This document shows, in pieces, positions 43,653 to 56,960 of a stretch of 64,000 nt of DNA; position 1 is the first letter of the stretch; every line of letters begins with the position of its first letter. The stretch comes from Solanum dulcamara (taxonomy: Eukaryota; Streptophyta; Magnoliopsida; Solanales; Solanaceae), in NCBI RefSeq assembly GCF_947179165.1, contig NC_077240.1, forward strand, positions 48,730,501 through 48,794,500, written 5' to 3'. The translations under genes were made by a program, and so were the position numbers. A model generated the notes under the pieces. The model made no database searches, was not told the origin of the DNA, and saw only the letters and a program-made list of their open reading frames with translations.

Positions 43653-45807
43653 TGTCACGCCCCAAGAGGGTACCCTAGGCGTGGCCGGCACTCAGAAACC
43701 ATTTCTGACTTCTGAGAGAACCACTTGGTCTCATTTCTTATTTATTCATGAGCGGAAGACTTAAGAATACTAATGTGGGCTTGTCATAATCAAAGGAAAA
43801 ATAGATAATTATTAGAAGAAGTAGTTTCTAAGGAGAACTACTCCGATTACATCATCAGACTCTGTCTATGAAGCCTCTAATACTCTTAGATGGTGCCAAT
43901 GACATGTCCATGGCTACCTCAAAAGAAACATCACACTCAACAATAATAAAAGGATAAGGAGTTCCTTCGAATACAAGAAGGACTCACCAAATAGCTGAAA
44001 AGAAATGATCTTCAACGATGCGCCTGTTGAGGATCTCTAACACCTGTATCTGCATCATAAAACGATGCAGGTCGAATGACGTCAGTACGTGGAATGTACG
44101 AGTATGTAAAATGGCAGGAAGGTAAGGATAGATATCAAGATACTCCTCTCAATAAAACTCAGCTCAGAACTCAACATCATCTCAACATGAATATGTAATG
44201 CAAGTTTAAAATATAATAATAAAAATAATAGTAATAAGCAATGCTTACTTAGTTGGGAGTTTCTCTAACCGACAACCATCACTTATGAGCTAGCGATGAT
44301 ACAACGAAGCGATGTCGTTGCCACATCCATCCAATACCTTGCCAGGGTAAAGGACATCACCATCTTGGATCCATTCATCAAAGTCCTATTTTTGGGACTT
44401 AAGAGGCATAGCCTCCATCCTACGCTGGCTACGTAGTTCTGGGGTTTGAGTCAATTAAACTCTTACCCAACTCGGTGCTCAATACTACTCCCAAAATATG
44501 TGCTCATATTAAACTCATCATCTAGTCTCATTGGACTTTAATTTAAATCATCAAACTCATCTCATTTCATGTTCATCAATCATTATACTTCCAAAAACAT
44601 CATTTACATCTCATCAAAACATCTTGCTCAAAATATCATTTTCTCAAATTCATTCAAATTCAACTCTTTTACTCTTTCAAAACTCAATAAAATACATATA
44701 TAGTATTAATTCATATAACTCTCTTTTTATCAATAAAAATAATAAAAAGCCAACATCTTTACTCAAAACATATGTAAAAATATTCATGAACATCAAATCA
44801 ATTAGAATTCATGGGAAAGTAGCCATGAACAATAATTCCAATAATATGAGAGATAACAATAATAATAATATTAATGCATAAATATATCAAACTCAATAGA
44901 AGAAGAATTAATTCATCTAGAATTCAAGATTTGAATAAAACTCAACTATAACTCAATTATAATAAATTTAAATATTGGGCGCATGGACGAACTCAATCCA
45001 ATGCTATGAAAGCCTTACATACCTTAAATCCGAAGGTTTACTCCGAATTGGAATACTCTTGGATCCCTAGCCTTTTCTTCTTGCCGGAGCGTTTTGTGTA
45101 CTACCCGGAGTATAAGAATAACCGGAGTAGTATTTTTATACTACTAAAACTAAAACTATATTTGAGAAGAAGTATATAGAGAGAAGAAATGCTTAGGAAA
45201 GCTTGATGAATAAAATGAGGAAATAAGGTGGATATTTATAGGTGGGAAAGAGGGACCTAACAATAAATAAAATAATTATAAAGAAAAATCTGAAAATTTA
45301 ATGGAATATATTGATGTCATGGATGATGTTAAATGGAGGACAAGTTATGTCATGCATGATGTCAAATGCATCTAGATGTTTCCATGGTAGGTAAGATGAG
45401 TTCTTTTTAACAGAATACTCATTTTCGAAGCTACGTTTGAATAAGATAAATTCCTTATTAGGATTTGGTTTCTTCATAAGAATTGTAGATATGGAAGTCT
45501 AGTTTCATATAGTTCAAGAATCAACCAATTTGGAGCAACCTACAGTGAGATATGAATTTTCTTCTATCAACACTCAATTTCGTCACAGCACTATATCTTG
45601 CAAAGATTAATTTATTTGACCTACTTATACTCCGAATTTGAAGTTATGTTCTTCATGAAAGTTGTAGGTAAGGATGTTGTGATTACCCAGAAATTTGAAT
45701 CACCTAATTTGGACCAACCTATGAAAAGTTATGCCCAAAATACAGATGCTGTATTATTTTTGTCGAGAATTGAAATACCGACATACAACATTTTAGGGGT
45801 TGTTACA
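43653..45807 (-). repeat. 5' LTR of element H (2155 bp)
   Basis: Same length as the other LTR, with about eleven substitutions and no indel seen. It ends TGTTACA at 45801-45807, followed by the CCATT duplication. TATA is at 45233-45241 and the stem-loop/palindrome module at about 44051-44109. Confidence 0.96.
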
Positions 45808-45812
45808 CCATT
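45808..45812. repeat. Right target-site duplication of element H (CCATT)
   Basis: Identical to 36429-36433. Confidence 0.93.
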
Positions 45813-48382
45813 TTTCACGCCCGAAACTCAAGGAGCGACTGGCACCTAATGCCAGAACATAGGCCAAAGCCAGACCTGCTGAACCACTTCCTAGAGGCGC
45901 ATGGCAGCCACACACAGTCAAGAAAATAAATAAGTATATCTCAGCTTATTAATAAGCCCTCCGTCAACAAGGACTTGTCAACAGCTGTACAAAGAAAATA
46001 ACTATTCCCAATAATTCATATAAAGCAATATGCAGGTAGCACATAAGTCCTGATTGGTCCGTCAAGGCCGCCATGATATCTAGAAAACCATTATCACTCT
46101 TATGGCCGTTAAGGCCACCATGATCTCTATATAATGTCCAAAAGCATGTATACACAATGTAAACTATACCATTAAGCTACTAAGTTCTACCAACACAACA
46201 ACAAGACCAAATTGGCTAACAAGATGCAGCTAATAATCATTAAAGGCCAAAATGGCCACCATCAAAGTTATACAACCCAATTGACTAGTCTACAATCCTC
46301 TATGAATATAATACTTGGTGGGACAGGGCCCCAACCTAACCAAAAACTATAAACTAAGACTCTGGCACACCCTAAAAGGAAAGGAACCAACCAACCCGCT
46401 AAAGATTGGCTATGCTACTCGATAGGTCTGTTTGATTGTCACTCAAAACCTGTAGGCATGAATGTAGTGGCCCCAGGCAAGGGGCATCAATACTAAATAA
46501 TGTACCAAGAATTTAAGGCAAATAAAAAGCAAAAACTGAAGTATAAGTATTGAATGAAAAGGGTAGGGATGAAGCAAAAGTACAATACCTTATCTCCCTA
46601 TAACAAGAAAATATAACACATAACAAGTAATAACCTGACCTGGACCCCATAAGCTCGGTTGGTACAAACAACACATGATCACAATGTCCTAATGAGCTTA
46701 AAAAATTATTAAATACTTATATTAGCCCCCTTACCTAGATCCCAATAATAATCTGTCTGAACTGTCTGAATGTACATGTGCCATGAATCAATGCAACTCT
46801 AAAGCTCTATAGTACAATACATATATGTTGCCCCGTAGGTACAGCCTTCCCATCCTATAGGTACAATCTACCCATCCCATAGGATCGATCTACCCGGCCT
46901 ACAAACTCGATCTACCCGTCCCATAGGCTTGGTACAGTAAATTAGTTTGTATGCTCAAGAATCCTGCAGTGCTAGTGTCTGGTGAGGCCAAACCAAGCTC
47001 ATAGGTGGCAGCTAGAAGATAAAATACCACAATGATAACAAGTAATCATAATTTATCCAAATATAATCATAGCATGCTTTTCTAGGCTACTCGACGAGGA
47101 GTAGAGTGTCGGTGATATACATTAATCATACGGTGGTAGCCAAAATAGGATAAGGCAACAAGTCATATAATGACTATAAATAGGCCATGACAAGCTAAGG
47201 CCATCAAAATCATGCCAGAAGAGAAAAAAATAGCCTTAACATACCTTTCAACCAAATCCCAAAAGATTTCGCTATGAAGCTTAGCCAACCAAAAATAGTA
47301 TTAAAATGCGAAAATCAACACGACTGCAAAATAAGTCATAACTAATAAATAAGGCGCTAATGCAACATGCGTGACCAAAAAAGTCCAAGTCATAAAATAA
47401 TTCTAATAACAACCATAATCAGAAGCTAAATCCATTGAAGACATTCCAACAACATCTCGAAGAAGCTACAAGCTCTTGAGGAAACTTAACTATGCACTAT
47501 TCACATTGTTCAACCTAACAACCATCCAATACGACCTGAATAAGAATCACACCGATCCCCCCATTACCTCCATAAACTTAGAAACCATAAGTAAAAGACA
47601 ATAATATACCAAATAGCTAAGACAAAGGGTCTTCACAATGCCATAATATCAAAAACACCACCACGTGGCTCAAAAATCAATAGAAATGATAATAAGATAT
47701 GGAATTGCGATGGAGGGTTGTAAAACGGCTACCTCAACAAAAGTGCTTGAAATAAGGGGATTAAAAATCTTCATCTTTGCAGCATTATCAAATGGAGCCT
47801 AAATAAATAAGAAAATTATACCACAACGATGAGCTCACGATGTAGATCAATTTCTATTAAACTTCTAAGTTGAAAGAATCAACACCCGTGGAGAGTTTAG
47901 TGGCTTGTATTCTAATTTTTCAGAGTTTCTTTGGTGATTTCTACACAAAATAAAATGAATAAGATAGGTTTGTATAAAGATAAAAAACTTAGAGTTGGGG
48001 GCCCACTTCGAGATGCCTACTTGTGTAGTCTCACGAAAATGTGAATATCGCTCAATTTTGAAGTCGTTTGGATGAGAGGTTTAATTCGTTGGAAATTAGA
48101 CTCAAAGACCTTAGATTTGATAGGTTATGGACATTCTAAATCCTCATATATTAGGAGAAAAGTTCTTAGACATTTGACCCAAAATTTTAGAGAATTCCTT
48201 AACGACATTTACAATACCTTTTGCCGACTTTTATTTTGCAACTTCCTTCACCTCCACACTTAATATACAAACTTTTGCAGTTAAATTAACTCATAAAACA
48301 TCTTTTCAAATATGTTAGGATATCTTAGTCTTATTCCAACAGAACAAGTTAATTCCAAAGTTCAAATGGGTGGGGTGTTACG
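45813..48382 (-). repeat. 5' LTR of element I (about 2570 bp)
   Basis: Begins TTTCACGCCCGAAAC, a decayed form of the TGTCACGCCC end, and finishes near GGGGTGTTACG at 48382. It carries a version of the module (AGGCATGAATG, GGCCCC/GGGGC, ATCAATACTAAATAATGTACC, about 46450-46510) and a 22-bp tandem repeat. Its primer site and leader are on the far side of H (36250-36433). No gene is supported inside. Confidence 0.75.
46831..46935 (-). repeat. 22-bp tandem repeat in the element I LTR
   Basis: About 4.7 degenerate copies of a unit like CCCATAGGTACAATCTACCC. Related wording is not seen elsewhere in the window. Confidence 0.7.
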
Positions 48383-49263
48383 CTTAATTTACAATGGCCA
48401 ACAATAGAACTCACATTAGGCTAAAGGATAGCTAGTACACAAATTATCGAGAGAAAATCTTGGTTCCTAAAAAACAAATCAACACTCCACCACATTTATG
48501 CTTATCCTCTAGTAAAATATTAATAACAACCAGAATTGTAAAGATCATTCCCCAATATTCCAACCACAACAATATCAAGAAAACACCTTAAGACAACTCA
48601 ACTTCACATAACAATTCAAATACGATTTTTCGACCATCTAGTCGTATGTACTAGCTTACATAGCTTAAAGATTAATTGAATAGAATTCAAAATAGTAGAT
48701 AATCACAAAAAATGAGATTTCTTCTCCTTGAGGTATCCTTCAAACAACAAGCAAAGAGGAGGAAACAAATAATACAATCTCTATGAACTTTTAGTGGTGA
48801 AATCATGTTGAAATCTTGTAGTTTTTGTATTTGGTTGAATGGGAACCCTTGGAGAGATATTAGGAGTGTTTTATATTCTGAATTGAGAAAAATAAATGAC
48901 ATAAAATGAAGCTGAAATGTAATATATATCCAATATACTCTCCACCGACTTAGGGGCCCACTAGGTTGCCTGTGCAGACTCGCTAAAATTTGAATATCTC
49001 TCTACTCCAGTATCATATCGACAAATGCTTTATTAAGTTGGAAACTAAACTTGTAGACCTTTGATTCTATATATTGTAAGTCCGTTTACTCTTTCTATAT
49101 TGGGAGATATGCTTATTCAAATATAGGCAATATATGGGACTTTTTTGGAACACTTTGTCACAATGAACTTGAACCTTTTTGTTAAGGCTTTCCTTGGCTT
49201 AAAATTTGGTTTTTACACTTCAAATACTTCCATATATATATATATATATATATATATATTGAT
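48383..49263 (-). repeat. Fragment of a related LTR
   Basis: 48950-49130 parallels 47995-48190 of the I LTR (GGGGCCCACT, CCTGTGCAGACTCGC, GTTGGAAACTAAAC...AGACCTTTGAT). It is therefore a second, diverged and truncated LTR of that group. It ends in an AT microsatellite and abuts the plus-strand gag of D. Confidence 0.6.
49232..49259. repeat. (AT)14 microsatellite
   Basis: Uninterrupted AT dinucleotide run of about 28 bp. Confidence 0.9.
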
Positions 49264-49379
49264 AAAATTATTGATTTATATCCTCATTTCCATTTGTTGA
49301 CCTCAAAGAAGTAGCACACATACTAGTATTTATGAGGTGTTTCAAAATACTACTCAGCTACTATGACTTCGGTGGTAGA

Positions 49380-50650
49380 ATTTATGGGAGCTATGCTCGC
49401 CTAGTTGATGGCTGCATAGTATGATCGTCAGATTACCCCTACTCTGAGATCTAGTTCTCAAGCACCATCTATTGCTAATAGAATCCAAGAATTTCTTAGA
49501 ATGAATCCACTAGTCTTTACTAGGTCAAATTTCTGGAAGACCCTCAGAATTATATTGATGATGAGTGGAATATCCTAAAAGTAATGCATGCCACAAGGAT
49601 AGAAGGTGTTGAAATTATCTCCTATTAGATGAAGGATGTTTCTGATGTATGGTACGACTAGTGGCAGGAAAGTAGAAGTGAGGATGCTGAGCCTACATTT
49701 TGGGATGAGTATGAGAACATATTCCTAGATCACTTCTTTTTGTGACAACTGAGGGAGGAACAGGTACAAGATTTTGTGAATCTAAAGCAGGAAGGGATGA
49801 CTATCAAGGAGTATAGCCTCAAGTTCATTCAGCTATCCAGATATATTACGGAGATGGTTCCTGATGTGAGAGCCAAGATGAGAAAATTGTTTCGATTTGG
49901 GCAGACATGTAAAGAAAGAGTGTCAGACAACTTTGTTGATCTCAGATATGGACACCTCCAGACTTATGGAGTTTGCTCAACAAGTTGAGTAGAATAAGAA
50001 GGACAGAGAAGATCACCAAAGAAAGAAGGCCAAAACTACAGGCAATGAGGGAAACTATTGGAAGAGTGGAAATGACAATCACTAGTTCTTTCAAAAGAGG
50101 TCTTCTGGTTATGCACCATCTTTAGCTAGTGCAATTGCGCCTAGAATAAGTAATGATCAAAAGTCATAGAATAATCAGAATTTTAGAGCACAGGGTTCTC
50201 AGTCCAAAAGAAGTATGGCCTAAGGTCCTATGCGGACGTCACCTTATGGCAAGTGTGGTTAGTTCCACTTGCGAGAGTATCATATGGGCACCAATGATTG
50301 TTACAAGTGTGATCAAGTGGGTCACTTTCATAGATAATGTCTGATGGGGAAACAAGATGATGGGAGCAATAAGGCCCAGTCTTTTTCTGCAGCAGCACCA
50401 TCAGGTAGAACTAACAAAAGAGGTAATACTTTGGGGACAAGAAAATTTTCAAATCATCTATATGCTATGGAAAATCACCATGACCAAGAGAACTCGCTAG
50501 ATGTAGTCACTAGTATGGTTTGAGTTTTTTCTCATGATGTTTACACATTACTTGATCCAGGTGCTACTTTGTCTTTTGTGACTCCATATATAGCCATCAA
50601 GTTGCTGAATGACTCTTAGAGCCATTCAATGTTCTACTCCTATTGGTGAG
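49380..50650 (+). pseudogene. gag: gag to protease of element D, cut by element C
   Basis: An H-like gag with many stops. Visible parts are IANRIQEFLRMNPLVFTRSN near 49470, the 49776-49988 frame ([30 protein letters not shown]), a degraded knuckle CYKCDQVGHFHR near 50305, and the protease active site [18 protein letters not shown] near 50550. It ends at 50650, a few codons past the protease active site, where the LTR of C begins. The remainder of pol is not in the window. Confidence 0.85.
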
Positions 50651-52393
50651 TGTCACGACCCAACCCCATAGGCCATGACTAGTGCCCGAACTGGACACTC
50701 GTGTACACACCTGTTATCTATAGTCAATACGCAACTAGATATGATATGGTACTTATACGGATGGAATGCTGTCTCAAAACTATCACATATATATATCAAA
50801 GCTACCTGTCTCCTGAGGAGTCATAACCATCAAAAGATAATATAGTACGTAAGACGATAAGGCTGCCAATACATATAATATCCCAAAATATATATATACG
50901 CAAGCTGACATGGCTGCCACTACGAATGAGAACGTTCCAAAATATAAGTCATATAGACATAACTGAACACATATACATACAACCCACACATATGTCTATA
51001 GACCTCTAAGAGTATCAATAGTATCATATGGAAGGATAGGGCCTCGGTGTACCCCTAAATAAACATATATGTACATCAAAAGGATCTATACAAAAAGTCT
51101 ACACTCCAGGACAATGGATTACTCTAAGACAACTGAATAGACGTCCTAAGTTGGCGCATCACCAAAGAGAGTATCTACACTTGGGGCATGAAATGCATCC
51201 CCCCTAAAGAGAGGGGGTAAGTACGAAATACGTACTGAGCATATAAAGCATAAAATACCATAAGAAAGATCATAACTGAAGTAGAGAGTCTAAGAGACAA
51301 GTATGATAATCAAGAACTCACTGTACATGTGCCTTCCAAAACAAATCATATATATCATTATCACATATCATACCCGGCCCATTATGGGACTCGGTGCCAT
51401 AATCGTATCATTATATTATCATATACATATACCGTACCCGGCCCTCTAGTAAGGGACTCGGTGAACAAAGTTGTGCGCACGTATATCGTACCTGGCCTAT
51501 CATGGGACTCGGTACCATAACCATGTCATTGCATCATTATATCATCATATAGAGTACCCCACCCCCTAATGAGGGACTCGATGGATAATGCAGTAAAATG
51601 TGCATAATAACATACCCGGTTTGGGACTCGGTGGGAGATGTAATAACAGTATGCACGAGCAGAGTAGTGAGTAACCATATGCATTTAGATCATCATTTGA
51701 GACTCAATAGATAAGTAGACTAATAAATACTTGAGTATCAGGGCGATAGTCATGTTCAGTATTCTTTGAATATCATTATGAACTATATTAAAAAAAGCTT
51801 CAAGGATTATAGACACGTATCAAGATAATATGAGACAGCTTATAATAGTTAAGGACATTAATCATTATAGAATCTTTAAGAATAGGGACTTTCATATAGT
51901 AACTCAACTACTTTAAGAGTTTTAACGTCAAGAAGTGAATAAGAATCATGATTCATACTCGGAACCGATGAATGGAATTACCCCAAAGCTCATATCATAT
52001 ATCACTTATATCTTAGACATACCAAAAGAAAGAAGGAATAGCTTTACATACCATCAATGCTTATCCGTAATATAATACGTATACGCTACCCGCAGTGTCT
52101 TAATCTATATTGAGACATCAAGAATATGGTTAAGCTATGTGAAGGTTTCAAAATATACTCCAACTTTTGCAGCTCATTTCTAGAAAATTAGGCAAGTTTT
52201 TCCTTATATTCAAACCAACTATGTAACAACCAAGTCAACATCAAAAGCCATATATTCAAGTGATATATCAAAGTTAGCCAAGGAAAGATTCAAAAATATA
52301 CCAAAACAATCCGCACAATACGACATTCCATAATTTTTAACATAACGACTATGACATAATCAAGTTACTCTTAATAATATATAGCCACTACAC
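50651..52393 (-). repeat. 3' LTR of element C, left part
   Basis: Begins TGTCACGACCCAACC. It has the CCCCCC/GGGGG hairpin with GTAAGTACG..CGTACTGAGCAT at about 51195-51243, then five small hairpin units (about 51366-51630). It breaks off at TACAC where B starts. Confidence 0.88.
51366..51630 (-). repeat. Array of five small hairpin units in the C LTR
   Basis: Units such as CCCGGCCCATTATGGGACTC and CCCGGCCCTCTAGTAAGGGA recur about every 55-60 bp. They are of the same type as in A and B, although the surrounding LTR sequence differs. Confidence 0.75.
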
Positions 52394-53810
52394 TGTCACG
52401 ACCCAACCCCGTAGGCTGCGATTGGGGTCCGACCTGGACCCCCATATACCCACCTATTAGTTGTAGTCAAATTGAACCATGAACAAGGTGATACTACTCA
52501 CACAAAACCCCAATGAGTTAAAACTTTTTCGTGTATGTATGGCCTCCTTTACTCGTCTCATAATACATAAGGGCATGCAAGCCGACAAGGCTGCTATAAC
52601 AAAAAAACATTCACAATATACCGTATAGGCACAATCGAAATGAACTCACAAACAACCCACATCCATATGTATACAGACCTCTAGGAATAGTAACAGCAAC
52701 ATATGGCGGGACAAGGCCCCCGCCGTACCCCTGAATGTACAAATATATACATTAAGTGACCAGTATCAAAAATTAAGCTCCAGAACAGTGAAGCACTTCC
52801 GACATAGCTGAGAGTAACTCCTAAGCTGACGGATCTCCATAATGAACATCTGTACCTGCAGGCATGAAATGTAGCCCCCCGAGAAAAAGGGGGGTCAGTA
52901 CGATATATGTACTGAGTATGTAAAGCATAACACATTGTAACTGAGGCCATAACTAAAATAGGGATGCAGGGGAAAAGTATAACAACTTAACATATTACTT
53001 TACCTACACCTTAGGACACGTAAATCATACGCATCATCATATGTTGTGCCCGGCCCTCTAGTGAACTCGGTGTTATAAGCATTTTCTTATATTCACATGT
53101 CATCGTATCATCATGTATTTTATTTCATCATATCATCGTATATGGTATCATATCATCGTATACGGTATCATATCATTGTATACGATATAATCTTATCATG
53201 TATGTCATCGTATTACATTCGGTTTCACTATGGGACTCGGGGTCGCAAATGTATCACTCTAATCTCATATGCATGCCTACATAAAGTATCCAGCCCCTTT
53301 AGTGAGGGACTCGGTGAATGCAGTGGTGTAAGTCTATAGCGTACCATCATAATATACATACCGTACCCGGCCCTCTAAGGAGGGACTCGGTATTCCTTTC
53401 TTATTTCGCCACATATACTATCATATTACAGCCGGCCCGGGACTCGGTGAATAATCATATCGTCATAACATATAACATATATCACACCTCACGTACGGCA
53501 TCATTTCCTCGTGTGTGGAACTATACACATCCGTCCCGGGACGCTGTGAAAGAAGTAGTAAAGCTGCGCCCAATCTAATATCCGGCCCATCGTGGGATGC
53601 GAAGAAAGAAGGGTTACAGCATGTACGAGTAGAGTAATGAGAAACTATATGCAACTAAGTCACCCTCTGAGACTCAATGAAACACTCAAGTGAACTGTCA
53701 CCTGAAGACTAGGAAGGTACTCATCCGAAGTTCCCTTTAGATTTCATTAGGGGTTACATTAATTGGGGCATCAGGAATCACAGACATGCGTCAAGATAAT
53801 GCTACATAGC

Positions 53811-53869
53811 TTATGCAATCAGAGACACGGTTATGCAATCAGAGACACGGTTATGCAATCAGAGACACA
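53811..53869. repeat. Three tandem copies of a 20-bp unit
   Basis: TTATGCAATCAGAGACACGG three times. The A LTRs have only scattered, diverged single copies at this place (about 17178-17240). Confidence 0.9.
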
Positions 53870-55513
53870 GTTTATCTAGTTAAAGACTCAACTTATGCAA
53901 TCAAATGCATTTATCATTTCAGAGCCTTTAAAAAGAAGAGCTGGTACCTCTACTTACTATTCATTATATAGCAGGCTTGAGAATAGTAATTTAATTACTT
54001 TTAGACTCTGAATGTTCAGAAGTGACTACAAGTCACGAGTTACACTCAGAGCTCATAACTGGAATTACCTCTAAACCCATATCATATATCATTTTACTTA
54101 AAATTAAGCCATTCCAAAGGAAAGAAGAGATAGGCTTTACATGTACTATTTTTCATCACATAGAAGACTTAAAGGCAACAACCCAGCTATTGTAGGAGTT
54201 CTAACATCAAAAAGTAAACGAGAGTTTAAACTTATATTCAAGGCTTTATGAATGGATTGAATCCCAAATATCACATACATATCATTCATAACTTACATCT
54301 AAGACATGCCAAAAGAAAAGAAAGAATGCTCTACATACTTATTCCAAAAACATGCCAAAAGAAAGCTTCACATACCTCGTATGAACTTCTCTTAATCACG
54401 TCCATGTCGTCATCCTCCAAACCTATTTAACATGGAAGAAAGGTGAGTATCAACAACCTTAAACTTTTCAGCGCCTTAGGTTGCACCTTAATATTCACAT
54501 AAATCATCTCCTCGATCACCTCTTCGACTAGTTCCTTAACTCATTTAAAGAGTTACCGGAAATTGGGGAGCATCTCCCCTATAATATGCCCTATCCGAAT
54601 TCCCAATTACATACCTAATTACCACATCCAACCAACAACAACAACCTGCAGCTCATATACAAGTAGAACATGGCAGCATTACACAATATAAACTCCACCC
54701 AACTTGCTGAAAATTGTAATACCAAAATAGGGTTTCTAGTTTCTATTTTGCGAAATCTTTAACCATACGAAATGTGGAATCGTGTGGCTGCAACCAGAAG
54801 CTACCAAACCTATTTTATAACACATTTATACCCTTCAACAGACACCACACAACCATAAGCAGCCTCCAAACACACCACGCCTCACTTCGACTACAATTTA
54901 ACTACGGCGACTTCAATTTAGATTGTTTCTTTCGCTGAGCATCCCCACGTTTTTTTCATACTTACAGCAGTATAAAAGGTACATAATACACTCCATAACA
55001 ACCTCATAAAGTCCAAATTTAAATGAGAAACCTTACCTTACCCGAAATTTGCCAAAACACGCCAAAACCCGCCTAGGAAAATCTCTTGATGTGCTGAAAC
55101 GGAGTGGACTGTTTGCTGTCCGTTTGGTGCTGCTCCAAACATTAAATTAACATTATAAACACACTCATAACATGTAAAAACCCTTAAAAATGTGGGAGAA
55201 TAGAATCAAGCCATAGCTTATCAAATGGCCTTGAAAACACGCTGAAAAATTAACTTCGGAACCTTCTTGACGCGGCTGAAAGGTTGTGGCTGCTTGTTAC
55301 TCATTTTTGCTGCCCCAAATAGGTAAGCTACGTTTTTAACCACCTCCACTTGATATAATAATACTTTATCTAATTAATTTACGGAGAGAAATCGGGACGT
55401 ACCTATTTTTCTCCTCCAAGCCGTCATGTTTTTCTCTCTTGTTCTAGGGTTTGTTCTTGAGTTTTTTGCTGAAGCTTAATGGATCAGAACTGAAGTATAA
55501 GACACATATACAT

Positions 55514-55640
55514 GTATATATGTGGTCCTAGGAGGTGACACGTTTCATCCCCATATGGTGACACGTGTCCATCCCCTATTGGGACACGGATCCATGCCTT
55601 ACCCCTAGGCTGCCACGTGTCCTTGTGGGCCCCACCTCCC
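55514..55640 (-). promoter_or_regulatory. TATA-like box and G-box cluster, B 3' LTR
   Basis: CATATATAC on the minus strand at 55514-55522, with GTGACACGTTTC, GTGACACGTGTCC and CTGCCACGTGTCC just upstream in element sense. The CACCTACTT/AAGTAGGTG inverted repeat follows (about 55650-55675). The right LTR copy is at about 61291-61420. Confidence 0.55.
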
Positions 55641-56065
55641 AAGTAGGTGGGTCACCTACTTGAACCTAAGTAGGTGAGTCACCTGCTTGCTTGAGGTCTG
55701 CCATATGTCGCTCCTCCATTGGCTTCCATGTCATCTTTTCCCCTTCCTCGTGGGTTCGTAATCTCGTCTTATTTTAGGAGCCTATGTAATCCATGCTACG
55801 TAAGCTTGGTATGTCCTTAAGCAACTCAAGTATGTAAGACGTCTAAGTTGGTATCTTACGTAGGTAAATCGAGTCCTACGACTCATTATTTGGCCTCCAA
55901 TTCCTTTCGGATTCTTATGACTCCATTTCCAACCTTCCTTCTTACGAGGTATCACAATCTTCTTTCCTTAGAGTTGTTTGATAGTGTCGTAGCTTATCCG
56001 GCTCACATAATAGTGTCTAAGGAACTTAAGAAGACATTCCGAGCTCAAGAGTGTGGGGTGTAACA

Positions 56066-56960
56066 TCCTTCCCCCCTTTAGAACATTCATCCCCGAATGT
56101 TGAATAAAACTTCCCTTAAGACTTTATACAAATTGTAGGGAGATTCCTTTCTACTAGAATGACATACACTCTCATCCAAGTAATTAATATACGAGTTCCA
56201 GGACTGGGGGTTATCTGTAGACATCGGGAATAGGTACGGACACCTGTGTTTCATATCCACTTCAACCTCCCAGGTTATGTCTTCACGATTCTTATTCCGC
56301 CACAGTACCTTGATGGAAGCTATGTCCTTAGTTCGCAACTCGTTTAATCTGCTGATCCCAAATGGAAATGGGTTGCCCCTCGTAGGATAACTCCCTATTA
56401 CGTGGACCTCCTCCACGGGAAATATTCTGGAAGTGTCGTTCGCATTCTTGCAAAGCATTGATCTGTGAAAACTGAATGTATTGTTTCGAATAGGACGGTA
56501 GGTCCCACTCATAGGCAGCTTTATCTATTCTACAAATGCCCTGAGAAGGATCAATGTATCCCCTTCTTGCCGACTCTAGGCTTCTAATGGATAGCTTGTC
56601 CCGAATTAAGCTTTACTTCATCAATAATTTACTGGATCCCCTCTGGTCCTATCCATTAATCAAAGGGCAAAATGTCATACTAAGATTCACCTGTGTTCCC
56701 AATCCTTACCGGAATGATCTCCAGCGATTAGCCGTATATTGAACTTCCCCGTCCGAGATAATAGATATGGGAACCCCGTGAAATCTTATTATTTCCTTGC
56801 TATGTCATCTCGTATAACCCTTAGCTGATTATACCTTCCTAATTGGAAGAAAATGGGTTAATTTTGTCAGCTTATCTACCATAACCTATATGAACTTATA
56901 CTTCCATAGAGTGCGAGGTCAGCCTGCACTATAAACTACATTAATCGCCTTCCATCTCCG
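56066..56960 (-). pseudogene. pol: Polypurine tract and decayed integrase end of element B
   Basis: Purine tract complement at 56066-56085, then the 56087-56512 frame with SRIFPVEEVHVIG, LRTKDIASIKVLWRNKNRED and YLFPMSTDN, a chromodomain-like end homologous to that of A. Upstream to about 56960 are only traces of integrase DNA. No catalytic residues can be placed. Confidence 0.8.

Larger units (their letters stand above)
36434..45807 (-). mobile_element. Element H: near-complete, young Tekay-like retrotransposon
   Basis: 9374 bp with two LTRs of exactly 2155 bp each, perfect CCATT target duplication, tRNA-Met primer site and polypurine tract. Genes in order on the minus strand are gag, protease, RT, RNase H, integrase and chromodomain-like tail. 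I count about eleven differences between the LTRs (about 0.5%). With a rate of 1.3e-8 per site per year (a rate used for grasses, assumed here) this is near 0.2 million years. Coding is broken by one stop and one frame break. It inserted at the primer-site/LTR boundary of element I. Confidence 0.96.
52394..56065 (-). repeat. 3' LTR of element B (3672 bp)
   Basis: Runs from TGTCACGACCC to GGGGTGTAACA. It has the module at 52874-52922, the small-hairpin array (about 53047-53600), a 20-bp triplicated repeat (53811-53869), a TATA-like box (55514-55522) and a G-box cluster (55536-55640). The small frames inside are repeated in other LTRs and are not genes. Confidence 0.93.

Noticed and set aside
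53811..53869. CRISPR-like direct repeats
   Set aside because: Three head-to-tail 20-bp copies with no spacers, inside a plant LTR.
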